Of a stretch of DNA of 64,000 nt, positions 25,340 through 34,803 are shown in pieces. The stretch is taken from NCBI GenBank assembly GCA_029856105.1, contig JAHQWH010000226.1, positions 1-64,000 on the forward strand, written 5' to 3'. The notes beneath the pieces were generated by a model, which searched no databases, was not told where the DNA came from, and saw only the letters and a program-made list of their open reading frames with translations. Made by a program: the position numbers and the translations under genes. Every line of letters begins with the position of its first letter. Position 1 is the stretch's first letter. The stretch is from Promethearchaeia archaeon. Lineage in GTDB: Archaea > Asgardarchaeota > Lokiarchaeia > Sigyniarchaeales > SOKP01.

Positions 25340-25894
25340 TTACGGCACCCCCAGCATAATAATTGCTAAATAGAAGCTAATAACAGTAAGAAAATCATCA
25401 ATGGCTGTCATTATAGGATTAACAATGTTATTTGGGTCTAAACCGCGCTTAAACGCGAAGATATTTAGGAGGGTAGAACAAGGAATTGAAACTGATAATG
25501 TTAGTAAAATAGAAATTATTGGTATAACAATTAACAAACCAATATGAAAAATAAAGAGTCTAATTAATAAGAAGTTTAAAATAATACTTAGAATTCCAAT
25601 GGCGATCGCAGTTATTAAGGCTAGTGCATATGTTGCTATTACATTTTCAAACCAAGATTTTAAGTTAAACTCTCCAATAATTAAGTCTCTCGAAGTCCTT
25701 GCTATAAAAGGACCGCTTAAATTTCCCCTTAGCGAAAGCAAAGCAGGAATAATTAGAATAAGTATTAGAAAGCTCTCAAAAGAGACTATTAAAATAGAAA
25801 GAACGATTCCCGCGAAAATGTCTCCCACAATCGAAACCATCTCAGATGGAAAAGTTTCTTTAACAATTTTACCTTTTGTATCTCGAGCTTCCAT
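25340..25894 (-). CDS. MgtE-type divalent cation transporter domain (first half)
   Basis: The 184-residue protein has a polar N-terminus of about 25 residues and about five membrane helices. I-P-A-L-L-S-L-R-G-N-L-S-G is the first MgtE signature and D-P-N-N-I-V-N-P-I-M-T-A-I-D-D near residue 157 the second, closely matching the neighbouring protein. It heads a tight minus-strand run with its paralogue and the PhoU/TrkA-C protein, suggesting a three-gene transport system for Mg2+ or another divalent ion. No cytosolic sensor domain is fused to it. Confidence 0.82.
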   Translation of the reverse strand: MEARDTKGKIVKETFPSEMVSIVGDIFAGIVLSILIVSFESFLILILIIPALLSLRGNLSGPFIARTSRDLIIGEFNLKSWFENVIATYALALITAIAIGILSIILNFLLIRLFIFHIGLLIVIPIISILLTLSVSIPCSTLLNIFAFKRGLDPNNIVNPIMTAIDDFLTVISFYLAIIMLGVP

Positions 25895-26107
25895 ATGTCA
25901 TCATCGTCGTCAGATGAATTTAAAGATAAACTTTCGTTCATATTCTTAATAATTAATTAAGATTCTAAAATATTTAAAATTTTTTGAATGATTCTTTAAA
26001 ATTTGTAAGTATATAAAAATCTAAATAAAGAATTTAATCAATTTAGTAAAAAAATATAGAATTCTATCTTTTTTAAATAGGAAATTAGTTGCAACTAAAT
26101 TGATATT

Positions 26108-26125
26108 AAAAAAAAATAAAAAAAA
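26108..26125 (-). terminator. Poly-T terminator (minus strand)
   Basis: A plus-strand A-run broken by one T lies a few bases beyond the stop codon of the large surface protein and reads as a T-run on its strand. Confidence 0.45.
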
Positions 26126-26136
26126 GATTGATTAGG

Positions 26137-28554
26137 TTATTGAAATTTCTTTGTTTTTTTTAGGTAAATCATTACTAAACCGATCGTACTCATTGAGAGA
26201 ATTCCAAGAGTTAGTAATAGAGGGTATCCGGGGATACCTCCCGGAGTTGTATCGCTGCCTATATATACGTATGACATCGCCATAATAATTGAGATCGCAC
26301 CTGAGCTACCTTCTACTGGAAATTTGATAGTCAAAGAATTATCAGCGTAATCATAAACAAACATATCCGCTGCTTCCGGAGGAGCTGCTTCCCATTGGTT
26401 ATTACCACTCATGTTCCATGCCCAAAAGGTAAGGTTATAGTTATTTAGGTCAAAAGTATCATCAAATTTTATGTAGAATGTTAAGTTCTCTAATCCCGTA
26501 CTGTTGCTAATTAAAAGATCGTTATAATAAAGGACCGTTCCATTGGTGATCGAAGTATTTGTAGGATTATAAGCTAAAAGCGCATTTATTACTTCTATAC
26601 CGGTATTGTTAGTAATGATTTCAATATTATTTACTGCTATTTCACTTACAGCATCACTGTTGACGGAAATACTGTTTGTTCCAGAATGGAGCGTTTCGTT
26701 ATGCATTGGATATAATGTCATATACATCCAATCAGTGTCGTCTCCACCAGGCATGTTCATCCAGCCTCCCATAAATGTTATTTGACCTGTAGATATGTCT
26801 ATATATGTATCATATTCTTTGTCAAGCGTTGAATTTCTAAGATTAGCGCGACCTTCAGTGAATGTCATCTCATCAAACACGCTGCTTAACATTCTTAAGA
26901 GATCCTCAAAATCTTCTCCCGTAAAACCTAGAGGTATAAATAATGGAGGAGATGTGCCCCCAAACATAGCGGTAGGTGAGATCGGCCAATATGTATTTGC
27001 TTCAAGGAACAAATCGTCTCCTTTATATTGCCAAGTTCCTGTTTCTTCATCAAATTCTTCAAAATCAGCAATGACTACCTTAAAGAATTGCAATTCAGGT
27101 TGTCCAGGTATTGTCATGAAGAGTCCACCGCTATCCTGTTCCCATTCTGTCAAATTAGCGAATTCACCATAAGTAGCGATAATTGTTGCTCTCAAATATA
27201 TCTCACCGTCTCGAGAATTTTGTTTATAATAAATAACATCGCCTATTTCAACATCCCATTCGACTAACGTCATGTTTTTTATCTCGTAATATATTAAATC
27301 TGAACCATCCTGCATTAAAAATGATTGAGTTATTCCAGTTGATTTTTCCATTACAATTTTAACTATAGAATTACTCGAAGAATTTTGCATTATAAATTCA
27401 AAATTACCATTCTCAAGTAAAATAACCTCAGTAAATGGCATTTCCATGATATGTAAGGTGTCAAGGTTCCACATAAATTCTATGTCTTCTCTAAGTGTAT
27501 TATTGGGAACGAGTAAGTTGAACATCGAGGATCCAGATCCAAAATACTGGGGATAAAAATTATTTGCAATCCCAATAGGAATATCAGAATCTTCTAAAGA
27601 ATATTTTGTTCCGTCCCATTCTGAAATGTTAGCATAAACTACTTCGAAAATCATTGGAATCGTTTCTTCAGAGAAACTGTTATATGTTTTCGGGAGCATT
27701 ATCTCTGTAATATCAGTAATATAAAATTCGAGATCGTAATAATTACCTTCTTCTGTAAAATCGTAGTGTATAGTGTCTCCAATATTTACGCCCCATTCAA
27801 TTTCGTCTATGATGTCGTAATCATAAACTCTCTGCATTGTGAAGTTAAATAACATTGGATCTGGCATGTAGACCATAATATATCCATCAGCATATTCTGC
27901 AACGCCATTTGTTGAACCAAATTCCACATAGACATAAAAATCATCAGTCGTATTTGTAAATGTAATGCTATCATCCCCCGTATTGGATGAATAACTATCA
28001 AATTGATTGAATGGTCCCATAGAAAGAGGGTTATATAACGATTCGTTAAGGATATCTGCTAGTACATCGACTTCTAAATTGTTTGATCCATTTAAGGGAA
28101 GTATGTATGGAGCTGCACTCATCCATGCTCGGTATTTATGATGAATGGAATCTGAATTATTATATCCAAAAAGAGCGAATTCCTCGGGAGAACCATACGG
28201 TTCTAATTCGTCGGTTGTAAGATTATAATAACATTGAGCAGCGTTTACCCGGGAAAATTCGTTTAAACCTAAATAATCTATAGTAACATTTTCAATATAG
28301 GTTATGTTATAAATAAAAATGTCTCTAAACATCATGGTAACCTCTCCGCTTGACGCGTTTGTCATTACAATCTCAATTTCCCAATAAAGTTCCTCTCCAA
28401 CATCTACGCCCCAATGCCAACCGTTATTTGCGTGTTCTTCTGGGACATATGGTCCAGCTTTAATCGTCGTAACCAGAAAGCTCAAATTTATAGCTATAGT
28501 TAATCCTATAAGCAAAACTAAGATTGCGTGTTTTTTTGTTCTAAAATTATTCAT
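26137..28554 (-). CDS. Large secreted surface protein with C-terminal membrane anchor
   Basis: The protein of about 805 residues has a signal-like helix at residues 8-30 and then a long, acidic, Asn/Ser/Thr- and aromatic-rich ectodomain. Repeated segments of the type W-G-V-x-(I/V)-G-(D/E)-x-(I/L)-x-(Y/W) occur near residues 45, 255 and 445, suggesting three related beta-rich modules. The C-terminus is G-G-I-P-G-Y, a hydrophobic helix and K-K-T-K-K, the same anchor type as the proteins at 492-3494 and 33221-34081. It is probably a glycosylated cell-surface protein. No enzymatic motif is recognised. ATG at 28554 is preferred to the TTG three codons upstream. Confidence 0.75.
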   Translation of the reverse strand: MNNFRTKKHAILVLLIGLTIAINLSFLVTTIKAGPYVPEEHANNGWHWGVDVGEELYWEIEIVMTNASSGEVTMMFRDIFIYNITYIENVTIDYLGLNEFSRVNAAQCYYNLTTDELEPYGSPEEFALFGYNNSDSIHHKYRAWMSAAPYILPLNGSNNLEVDVLADILNESLYNPLSMGPFNQFDSYSSNTGDDSITFTNTTDDFYVYVEFGSTNGVAEYADGYIMVYMPDPMLFNFTMQRVYDYDIIDEIEWGVNIGDTIHYDFTEEGNYYDLEFYITDITEIMLPKTYNSFSEETIPMIFEVVYANISEWDGTKYSLEDSDIPIGIANNFYPQYFGSGSSMFNLLVPNNTLREDIEFMWNLDTLHIMEMPFTEVILLENGNFEFIMQNSSSNSIVKIVMEKSTGITQSFLMQDGSDLIYYEIKNMTLVEWDVEIGDVIYYKQNSRDGEIYLRATIIATYGEFANLTEWEQDSGGLFMTIPGQPELQFFKVVIADFEEFDEETGTWQYKGDDLFLEANTYWPISPTAMFGGTSPPLFIPLGFTGEDFEDLLRMLSSVFDEMTFTEGRANLRNSTLDKEYDTYIDISTGQITFMGGWMNMPGGDDTDWMYMTLYPMHNETLHSGTNSISVNSDAVSEIAVNNIEIITNNTGIEVINALLAYNPTNTSITNGTVLYYNDLLISNSTGLENLTFYIKFDDTFDLNNYNLTFWAWNMSGNNQWEAAPPEAADMFVYDYADNSLTIKFPVEGSSGAISIIMAMSYVYIGSDTTPGGIPGYPLLLTLGILSMSTIGLVMIYLKKTKKFQ

Positions 28555-28701
28555 AAATTTCAACTCTTAATTGTTTTAGATTTTTGTTAAAAATACTTAC
28601 TAAGCTTTAATATGGAAACTTAAGTTTAAAAATTCTTGCACAAAAAGCATGAATTAAGAAATTGTACAATCTTGTTAATAATAAAAAGATAATAAACTCA
28701 A

Positions 28702-30216
28702 TTAAATTAATTCAAACCAATTAGGGTCGATCGAGTTAAGGGCAAACTCAATTTCTTTCTTCACTTTCCAATCGTCGTCCCATAGCGATTTAGCTAACCA
28801 TTTTAAAGCTTCTTTATCTCCTATTTGACCCAAAGCTTTTGCCACAGCAATCCGCATCTTAGGGTCTTTGTCTTCTAACAGTGTTATAAAGGGAGTTATA
28901 TCGCTAATATTTTCCAGTTTTCCTAATGACATCGCGATCCAACTTCGGATAAATATATCTTTATCTCCCATTAATCCAATTAAAGATTCGGTAGACTTAT
29001 CATTACCAATTTTTATTAAAAGTTTAACTGCTGCTCTTCTTGTTTTCCAGTTTAAATCGTTTGTTAAAATTTTTGCGCTTTCAATTACCTTTTCGTTCCC
29101 AAACTTTGATAACGCTTCAATTACTGCGTCCCTTACATTATTATCATTATCATTTAATAAACTAAAAAGCGGTTCGATTAAATTTTCGTCACCAATTTCT
29201 CCGATAACCCTTGCACAAAAACTCCTAATTTTCCATTCTTTCGCGTTCAAACCCTCGATAATTTGAGTTGGAATAGTATCATTATAAATATTTAAAATTG
29301 CTTTATACGCTAACCTTCGCAATTTCGCGTCTTTACTGTTAAATGTTCTTATAAGATAATCGATAGAATTCTTATCCTCTAATAAGCTCAACAATTTTAT
29401 CGCTTCCCTTCTAGAGATAATATTTCGTTGGTTTAAAATTTCGTAGATTTTATCGTATGGTGGTTGGTTTGAAAAAATTGAGAATAAAGTTCGCACAGAT
29501 AATTTTCGAATTTCAGGATTTTTTTCTTCTAAAAATTTAATTAAATGTGGAATAGCCCTTTTACTTTTTATAGTGCCTAATGCTTTGATTGCTGATTTTT
29601 TTACGCGTAAGTCTTCGTCGCTTAAAGCGTTCAGAATAAACTTTGCGTCTTTTAATTGAAGTAAATTTTCTAACCCTTTGATTGAATTCTTACGGATTAA
29701 TGAGTCTTCGTGTTTTACTAATTCTTTTAAGTTCTCAATGCACTCTTCACTGCCAATCTTTCCTAATATATATGGGATCGATCTTTTAATATGAATATTT
29801 CCTTCGTTTATGTACTCTAATATTGAATCAAGGTTATTTTCTTTCCCAATTTTAATAATAGAAGCAAGCACGATCCCTTTGATCTCTAAAGAGGGGTTCT
29901 GAAGCATGTCTAACAAAGGGTTTAAGGCTATGGTTGCTTTTGCTTTTCCCAAAGCTATCACAGATGCTTTTCTTGACTCAATATTATTGTCTGTAAGAGC
30001 TTTGATTAATAATTGGATGGAAATGTCGTTTATATTTTTCCCGGCAACATCGATTATTTTTTTTCTTACTTTTCCATCGCTTTCGCTTTTATACTGAGAT
30101 AATAGAAATTCTAGCCCTTCTTTTTTAAAATGCAGAGACACCGATTCGATTAATTGTATTTTTTTCAGAGGAACTGTCTCTTTTAGGTATGAACTTTTAA
30201 GTTCTTGAAAATTCAT
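28702..30216 (-). CDS. HEAT-repeat protein
   Basis: This 504-residue protein is an all-helical solenoid of about fourteen HEAT or PBS-lyase-like repeats of roughly 31 residues, with cores such as A-L-G-x-I-x-x-x-x-A-(I/L)-x-x-L and V-R-x-x-A. No signal peptide or membrane helix is present. Proteins of this sort act as protein-protein scaffolds. The last repeat ends in D-P-N-W, and a second HEAT protein of this window ends its repeats in E-P-D-W. GGAGTTGTGAT upstream of the ATG strongly supports the start. It is monocistronic by position. Confidence 0.85.
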   Translation of the reverse strand: MNFQELKSSYLKETVPLKKIQLIESVSLHFKKEGLEFLLSQYKSESDGKVRKKIIDVAGKNINDISIQLLIKALTDNNIESRKASVIALGKAKATIALNPLLDMLQNPSLEIKGIVLASIIKIGKENNLDSILEYINEGNIHIKRSIPYILGKIGSEECIENLKELVKHEDSLIRKNSIKGLENLLQLKDAKFILNALSDEDLRVKKSAIKALGTIKSKRAIPHLIKFLEEKNPEIRKLSVRTLFSIFSNQPPYDKIYEILNQRNIISRREAIKLLSLLEDKNSIDYLIRTFNSKDAKLRRLAYKAILNIYNDTIPTQIIEGLNAKEWKIRSFCARVIGEIGDENLIEPLFSLLNDNDNNVRDAVIEALSKFGNEKVIESAKILTNDLNWKTRRAAVKLLIKIGNDKSTESLIGLMGDKDIFIRSWIAMSLGKLENISDITPFITLLEDKDPKMRIAVAKALGQIGDKEALKWLAKSLWDDDWKVKKEIEFALNSIDPNWFELI

Positions 30217-30416
30217 AAATCACAACTCCTAATTAGTTTAACAAAAGTTTAAAGATTTAGATAAAAAAGTCTAAATGGATTATAGGTTAAGGATTTTTAA
30301 TATTAATGAAATACAAAAGTTTGTTTAAATTAATCAACTTAAATTTAATTTTAGTAAATTAAAATTAAATATGAAAGATTATAATAAAACATTCAAATTA
30401 ACGATTAGAATTAATC

Positions 30417-31181
30417 ATGTCGAAGAATCTAGCAATATATACTAAAAATCTTACGAAGAATTATGGAAAATTATGCGCTGTAAATAATATAAACTTAAAA
30501 ATCCCTTATGGAACAACTTACGGATTACTAGGTCCAAATGGAGCAGGCAAAACTACAACTGTTAAGATGTTAAATTCAATAATAAAACCTTCATCTGGAG
30601 ATGCTGAAGTTATGGGGTTTAACATCGTATCGCAAAGACAGAAAGTAAAATTAAATTGTGGGTTTTTATCAGAATCGCCAAGTATATATGAAAAATTAAC
30701 CGCAAGGGAATTTTTAGAATTTGTAGGTGAATTATATAACTTACCTAAAAATTTAATCAACTCGCGAATTGATGAATTCTTAAAAATATTTGATTTAAAA
30801 AAAAGAGAAAATCATCTTTTAGAAGGATATTCTAGAGGAATGAAACAGAAAGTCTGTTTATGTGCTACATTAATACACGATCCCAAAATTCTATTTTTTG
30901 ATGAGCCTACAGCAAATTTAGATCCTATTGCAGCTAGAATTGTTAAAAATATTATTTTAGATTTAGTAAAAAAGGCAAATAAAACCCTCTTTATTTGTAC
31001 TCACTTACTCGATATTGCTAAAGAACTATGTGACGTTATTGGAATTATTGATAAAGGGGTTTTAATAATTGAAGGAAGTCCAAAAGAGGTGATAGATTCG
31101 GTAAATGCTAGTAATTTAGAAGATGCATATATAAAAATAATGAAACCCGTTGATAATAAAGATTACTTAGCATGGAGATGA
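30417..31181 (+). CDS. ABC transporter ATP-binding protein
   Basis: The 254-residue protein has Walker A G-P-N-G-A-G-K-T-T (about residues 39-47), the signature Y-S-R-G-M-K-Q-K, Walker B I-L-F-F-D-E-P, D-loop N-L-D-P and the switch His in C-T-H. The signature departs from L-S-G-G-Q but is within the range of DrrA/CcmA-like exporters. It hydrolyses ATP to drive transport. The permease gene follows 50 bases later on the same strand, so the two form an exporter or ABC-2 type system. The substrate is unknown. Confidence 0.93.
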   Translation: MSKNLAIYTKNLTKNYGKLCAVNNINLKIPYGTTYGLLGPNGAGKTTTVKMLNSIIKPSSGDAEVMGFNIVSQRQKVKLNCGFLSESPSIYEKLTAREFLEFVGELYNLPKNLINSRIDEFLKIFDLKKRENHLLEGYSRGMKQKVCLCATLIHDPKILFFDEPTANLDPIAARIVKNIILDLVKKANKTLFICTHLLDIAKELCDVIGIIDKGVLIIEGSPKEVIDSVNASNLEDAYIKIMKPVDNKDYLAWR

Positions 31182-31231
31182 AAACTCTTGATACCTAAAA
31201 TAAATTATACCAAAAGTTAAGAAGGAAAATT

Positions 31232-32884
31232 ATGAGCCTTTGGATAATAATAGCAAAAAATGAGATTAGAATAAAAACAGCTAAATTTAGATCTCATAGA
31301 AACTTATTTTTCGTCATAATTTATGCTATCTTCATTTTTTGGGCAACATATTTGGGACCTGTGATTTTTGATGCTATATTACCAGACTTTTTACTAGCAC
31401 TTTCAGGTGTTCTTGAATTTGTTCTTCATTTTGTAATTGAAGTTTCTTTAACGACTATTTTTGTAATGATGATACTATATCCCATTTTTTTACTTTTTAG
31501 AAAATCGGAAATTGGAGTTAAAGATGTAATATTAGCTTCACCAGCAAAATCGGGTGATATCTTCCTTGGAGAATTTGTTGGGCAGTTGCCATTTTATTTT
31601 CTAATTGTTTTAGCAATAGGACCTGCGGTAGTAAGCTTATTAGGGCAAGCAAACCCCCAATTGACAATCCTACATTACCTTATTATCTATTTAGTAATCT
31701 TTTTAATGATGAACTTTAGTTTAATAATTGGAACCATTATAGCTAATTGGATTGAATTTAAATTATCATCAAACAAAAAAATTAAAGATTCAAGTAATTC
31801 TGTACTTCTATTGCTTTCATTTATTGTAATCATTTCCTTTTATCTATTCCACTATATATTTTATTTTGTTTATGAGGATCCGGTTCTTAAAAATTGGATA
31901 TCGATTTTCCCTTCTTTTTGGTATTCAAATATAATTTTATATCTTGTTAATCCATTGCTTATTGAATCTTACGTAATAAATATATGGTTAAGCGTAGGAT
32001 TAGCAATCGGAATTCCTATGCTCATACTCTATTTTTCATACAAAAAAGCTGAAAAATTTTATAGCATTGATCTTCAATCTGAAAAGAAACTATTGGTTGT
32101 TAAAACAGAAGGATTTATTTTAAAATTTATAAAGAAGATTACCTTAAAAAAATACAAAGTATTGGTAATGGTTCAATTTAAAAATTTCTTAAGAAAAAAA
32201 GAAAATATTACAAAACTAATCTATTCAGTTGCATTTACTGGCGTATTGGGGCTTTTCATTTCTCTATCTTTAGATAATCCAATTACAGAAATAGAAGAGT
32301 TTCCATTACTTGGAATTGTTTCAATACCAGTAGAATATTTTAGCGTATTAGTAATTATCATTATAGCGTGGATGGGTGGTTTAATCTTTGGTATGATGAT
32401 GGGGATTAGTGTCATATTTGATTCAAAAAACATTCTTTATCTCTATAAAAAGTCAATAAGAGGCGTCCATGCTTCAATATTTGCCTTTTTATACCAAATG
32501 GCGTTTTTAATATTATTTTACGATATTATTTTAACGATTTTTTTCACTTTATTATTTGCTTTCAATATCTACAATGTTGTTCTTTTTTTCTGTATATATT
32601 TTATTTATTGTTTCATAGTTCTTATCCAAGTAGTTGGATTACAGTGCATTAGACCTTTTTTTGACGAACGTGGGAAACAAATATACTTTAAAATCTATTT
32701 TATTTTTGTCTTACAATTTATTTCATTACTTATTTCGCTATTTATTAACATTCCTTTATTGCCTATTGTTGTTGATTATTCTCTAGGATTTCTGTATATA
32801 CTCTTAACCAATATTGGAATATCATCGATAATTGCATTTCTCATGCTTTCCATAGGAATCTTTAAATTAAATAGAACCGATTAA
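31232..32884 (+). CDS. ABC transporter permease
   Basis: The 550-residue integral membrane protein has about twelve hydrophobic helices in two groups around a polar loop (residues 275-325). The N-terminal helix is preceded by a short amphipathic segment, as in ABC-2 type permeases. AAGGA precedes the ATG. Its gene sits directly downstream of the ATP-binding subunit and would provide the membrane path. The stop overlaps by four bases the end of a small converging membrane-protein gene. No sequence motif reveals the substrate. Confidence 0.85.
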   Translation: MSLWIIIAKNEIRIKTAKFRSHRNLFFVIIYAIFIFWATYLGPVIFDAILPDFLLALSGVLEFVLHFVIEVSLTTIFVMMILYPIFLLFRKSEIGVKDVILASPAKSGDIFLGEFVGQLPFYFLIVLAIGPAVVSLLGQANPQLTILHYLIIYLVIFLMMNFSLIIGTIIANWIEFKLSSNKKIKDSSNSVLLLLSFIVIISFYLFHYIFYFVYEDPVLKNWISIFPSFWYSNIILYLVNPLLIESYVINIWLSVGLAIGIPMLILYFSYKKAEKFYSIDLQSEKKLLVVKTEGFILKFIKKITLKKYKVLVMVQFKNFLRKKENITKLIYSVAFTGVLGLFISLSLDNPITEIEEFPLLGIVSIPVEYFSVLVIIIIAWMGGLIFGMMMGISVIFDSKNILYLYKKSIRGVHASIFAFLYQMAFLILFYDIILTIFFTLLFAFNIYNVVLFFCIYFIYCFIVLIQVVGLQCIRPFFDERGKQIYFKIYFIFVLQFISLLISLFINIPLLPIVVDYSLGFLYILLTNIGISSIIAFLMLSIGIFKLNRTD

Positions 32885-33162
32885 TTCCTTTCTAAATCCC
32901 TTATAGACTTAAAGTACTTACTTAAGAATCTATAGATGTAATTTATTATTAAAGGTATAAATATAATCGTAAAACCAATAGGATTTAAAAAGATAAAAGA
33001 TACGACCGAAAAAAGGATTTCATATGGGCCCATGAGAAACAGTGAAATAACGACGTAGAATAAAATAACTAAACCAAATATTATAAAAAAGAAATCTGCT
33101 TTAATTGAGACTAGAAGCATTAAAAGAATAAGTAAAAAAATCAAGGAATTAAAAAAGTCCAT
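32881..33162 (-). CDS. Small membrane protein
   Basis: The protein of 93 residues has two or three hydrophobic helices and a charged C-terminal tail (R-F-L-S-K-Y-F-K-S-I-R-D-L-E-R-N). Its stop overlaps that of the ABC permease by four bases on the opposite strand. No family is recognised. An in-frame TTG at 33171 is an alternative start three codons upstream. Confidence 0.5.
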   Translation of the reverse strand: MDFFNSLIFLLILLMLLVSIKADFFFIIFGLVILFYVVISLFLMGPYEILFSVVSFIFLNPIGFTIIFIPLIINYIYRFLSKYFKSIRDLERN

Positions 33163-33192
33163 ATTACTCAATTTTTATATTTGATAATAATA

Positions 33193-33204
33193 AAATAAAA
33201 AAAA
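33193..33204 (-). terminator. Poly-T terminator (minus strand)
   Basis: An A-run on the plus strand (AAAATAAAAAAAA) reads as a T-run about 20 bases beyond the stop of the surface-protein gene on the minus strand. Confidence 0.4.
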
Positions 33205-33220
33205 GTTAAAATTTTAAATT

Positions 33221-34081
33221 TTAAATATGCTTCTTTCGTTTTATGTAAACTATCGCGAGAACGGTTACAATCGAGACGCCTATAATAGTGACTATTTCAT
33301 ATCCAGGTATTAAGTCATTACTTGGTACTAATTGGATGGATACAAGTACTAAACCACCATATACTAACGAACCATATTCAAAAACACCATTACTGTTCCA
33401 TCTAACATTGAATTCAACATCACTCAATGTAAAATTAAAAGGCATTTCGGTCATATTTATCGAGGCTTCTAAATAGCTCGTTTTAAGCGTAACCTTGAAT
33501 CCAGTCCCTTGAGTTTGAACGGTTATGTTCCCATTCAAATACGGATCAGCAGCAATGTTTGTACTCACCCAATTGGTAAACATGGTATAATTAAACCCTT
33601 TAGCCATTATTAAAGGTACTCCACCAAAACCAGCCATTATGGTAGTTTCGTTTAAGCTATTAGGATCGTATATCGTTACTGCTGTACTATTAGCAACCGA
33701 TGTCCAATTGTTATGTCCTGCAGATGTATAAATATCCATGGTTAAACTTGATCCAAATATTCCGGGTGCGAATGTTATCTCATCAGAAACATTTTTGACG
33801 ACAGCTTTTATGCCAGCTCCTGCAAAAGAACCTAAATCCATTCCTGTGTCATTTTCATACAGTTCTACAAGCATGTTATATGCAATTGTCCAATTTTCTT
33901 CGCCAATTAACGCAATAGCAGTTGTATTTACATTTACCATATTAACTGAAGGGACCCATACAAATTCGTCTCCTTTTGCCACTCCTACATAACTAGGAGG
34001 AGCTGCCATAGAAGTATTTACAAATGATAAAAGGATCAATGTACTCAATAATGCGAAAGCTAATTTCTCTTTTCTTTTCAT
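33221..34081 (-). CDS. Secreted surface protein with I-P-G-Y C-terminal anchor
   Basis: The protein of about 286 residues has a textbook signal peptide (M-K-R-K-E-K, then a hydrophobic helix ending S-M-A-A-P-P) and a beta-rich ectodomain of about 230 residues with many Asn and Thr. D-L-I-P-G-Y, a hydrophobic helix and K-R-K-K close the C-terminus. It resembles a shorter version of the 26137-28554 protein, beginning with a K-G-D-E-F-V-W segment like the G-x-x-(I/L)-x-(Y/W) motif there. It probably sits on the outer face of the membrane. The ATG three codons after a GTG is preferred, since the GTG may belong to the ribosome binding site. Confidence 0.75.
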   Translation of the reverse strand: MKRKEKLAFALLSTLILLSFVNTSMAAPPSYVGVAKGDEFVWVPSVNMVNVNTTAIALIGEENWTIAYNMLVELYENDTGMDLGSFAGAGIKAVVKNVSDEITFAPGIFGSSLTMDIYTSAGHNNWTSVANSTAVTIYDPNSLNETTIMAGFGGVPLIMAKGFNYTMFTNWVSTNIAADPYLNGNITVQTQGTGFKVTLKTSYLEASINMTEMPFNFTLSDVEFNVRWNSNGVFEYGSLVYGGLVLVSIQLVPSNDLIPGYEIVTIIGVSIVTVLAIVYIKRKKHI

Positions 34082-34241
34082 TTTTACCACACAAATTATT
34101 AATTTTTATAGTTGAGTAAAAAAACTTTTTATAAAACATATAATAAATGAGCTATATAAACTTCTAGATTAGCAATAAAAAATATTAAGCTAATTGGCTA
34201 ACTTCTATCCATTATAAAAGAAAAGTAAAAAAAATAAAGAT

Positions 34242-34508
34242 TTATGAGCTGATCAATTGAAAGAGAATGTTTGCGTGTGGTATAAAGAATTGGTCTTTGG
34301 TTTTTATCACCACAGTATGAAAGTATTCAGCCAAACCTAAGAATCCACGAATTACAGATTCGTCTTCCTCAAATTTAAACACAACCTTCGCTATGGCCGC
34401 ACTACCACTAAAAGTGACTTTATCGTAAACCCGCTCATCGATCAATGGAATTTTTAACTCATTTACAATTTCATAAACTCGTTTAATAAAGAGTTCTCGC
34501 TTTGGAAT
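34242..34508 (-). CDS. Small protein of unknown function, possible ATT start
   Basis: An open frame of 88 codons encodes a compact alpha/beta-looking protein with segments K-V-T-F-S-G-S-A-A-I-A-K and V-I-R-G-F-L-G-L-A-E-Y. The frame is open up to a TAA at 34512-34514. The only codon at the right distance (7 bases) from a good AGGTG ribosome binding site is ATT at 34506-34508. A TTG at 34445 would give 67 residues but has no ribosome binding site. No homologue is recognised. The gene runs divergently from the proline-rich protein gene. Confidence 0.5.
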   Translation of the reverse strand: MPKRELFIKRVYEIVNELKIPLIDERVYDKVTFSGSAAIAKVVFKFEEDESVIRGFLGLAEYFHTVVIKTKDQFFIPHANILFQLISS

Positions 34509-34803
34509 ACTTTAACACCTATGCATTATTAAATAATAATTATTAAATTTTCAAATGAAATATGATATATAATATTATAAGATTTGACACTTTTAATTGT
34601 TTTTTTTTTATAGAGTTCAAGAAAATCGAATAAATAAATCTAACAAAAGAAAGTTCAATCATTTATATTTTTTCGATATACCTATATTCAAGTATTATAA
34701 AAAATTAAAAATAAAAATATAAATTAATATAATACAATTACTACTTTAATAATAATAAATTATTCTACTTATAATAGAAAAAAATTAGAGGAATGATTGA
34801 ATA
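34509..34803. other. AT-rich divergent intergenic region
   Basis: Nearly 300 bases with almost no GC and no open frame separate the small unknown gene from the proline-rich protein gene. It presumably holds both promoters. Several TATA-like strings occur and none can be singled out. GAGGAATGAT about 10 bases before the TTG at 34804 may be the ribosome binding site. Confidence 0.4.

Noticed and set aside
26137-28554. Frame at 27807-28001 as a small gene
   Set aside because: It lies wholly within the surface-protein gene on the same strand in another frame and shows no ribosome binding site.
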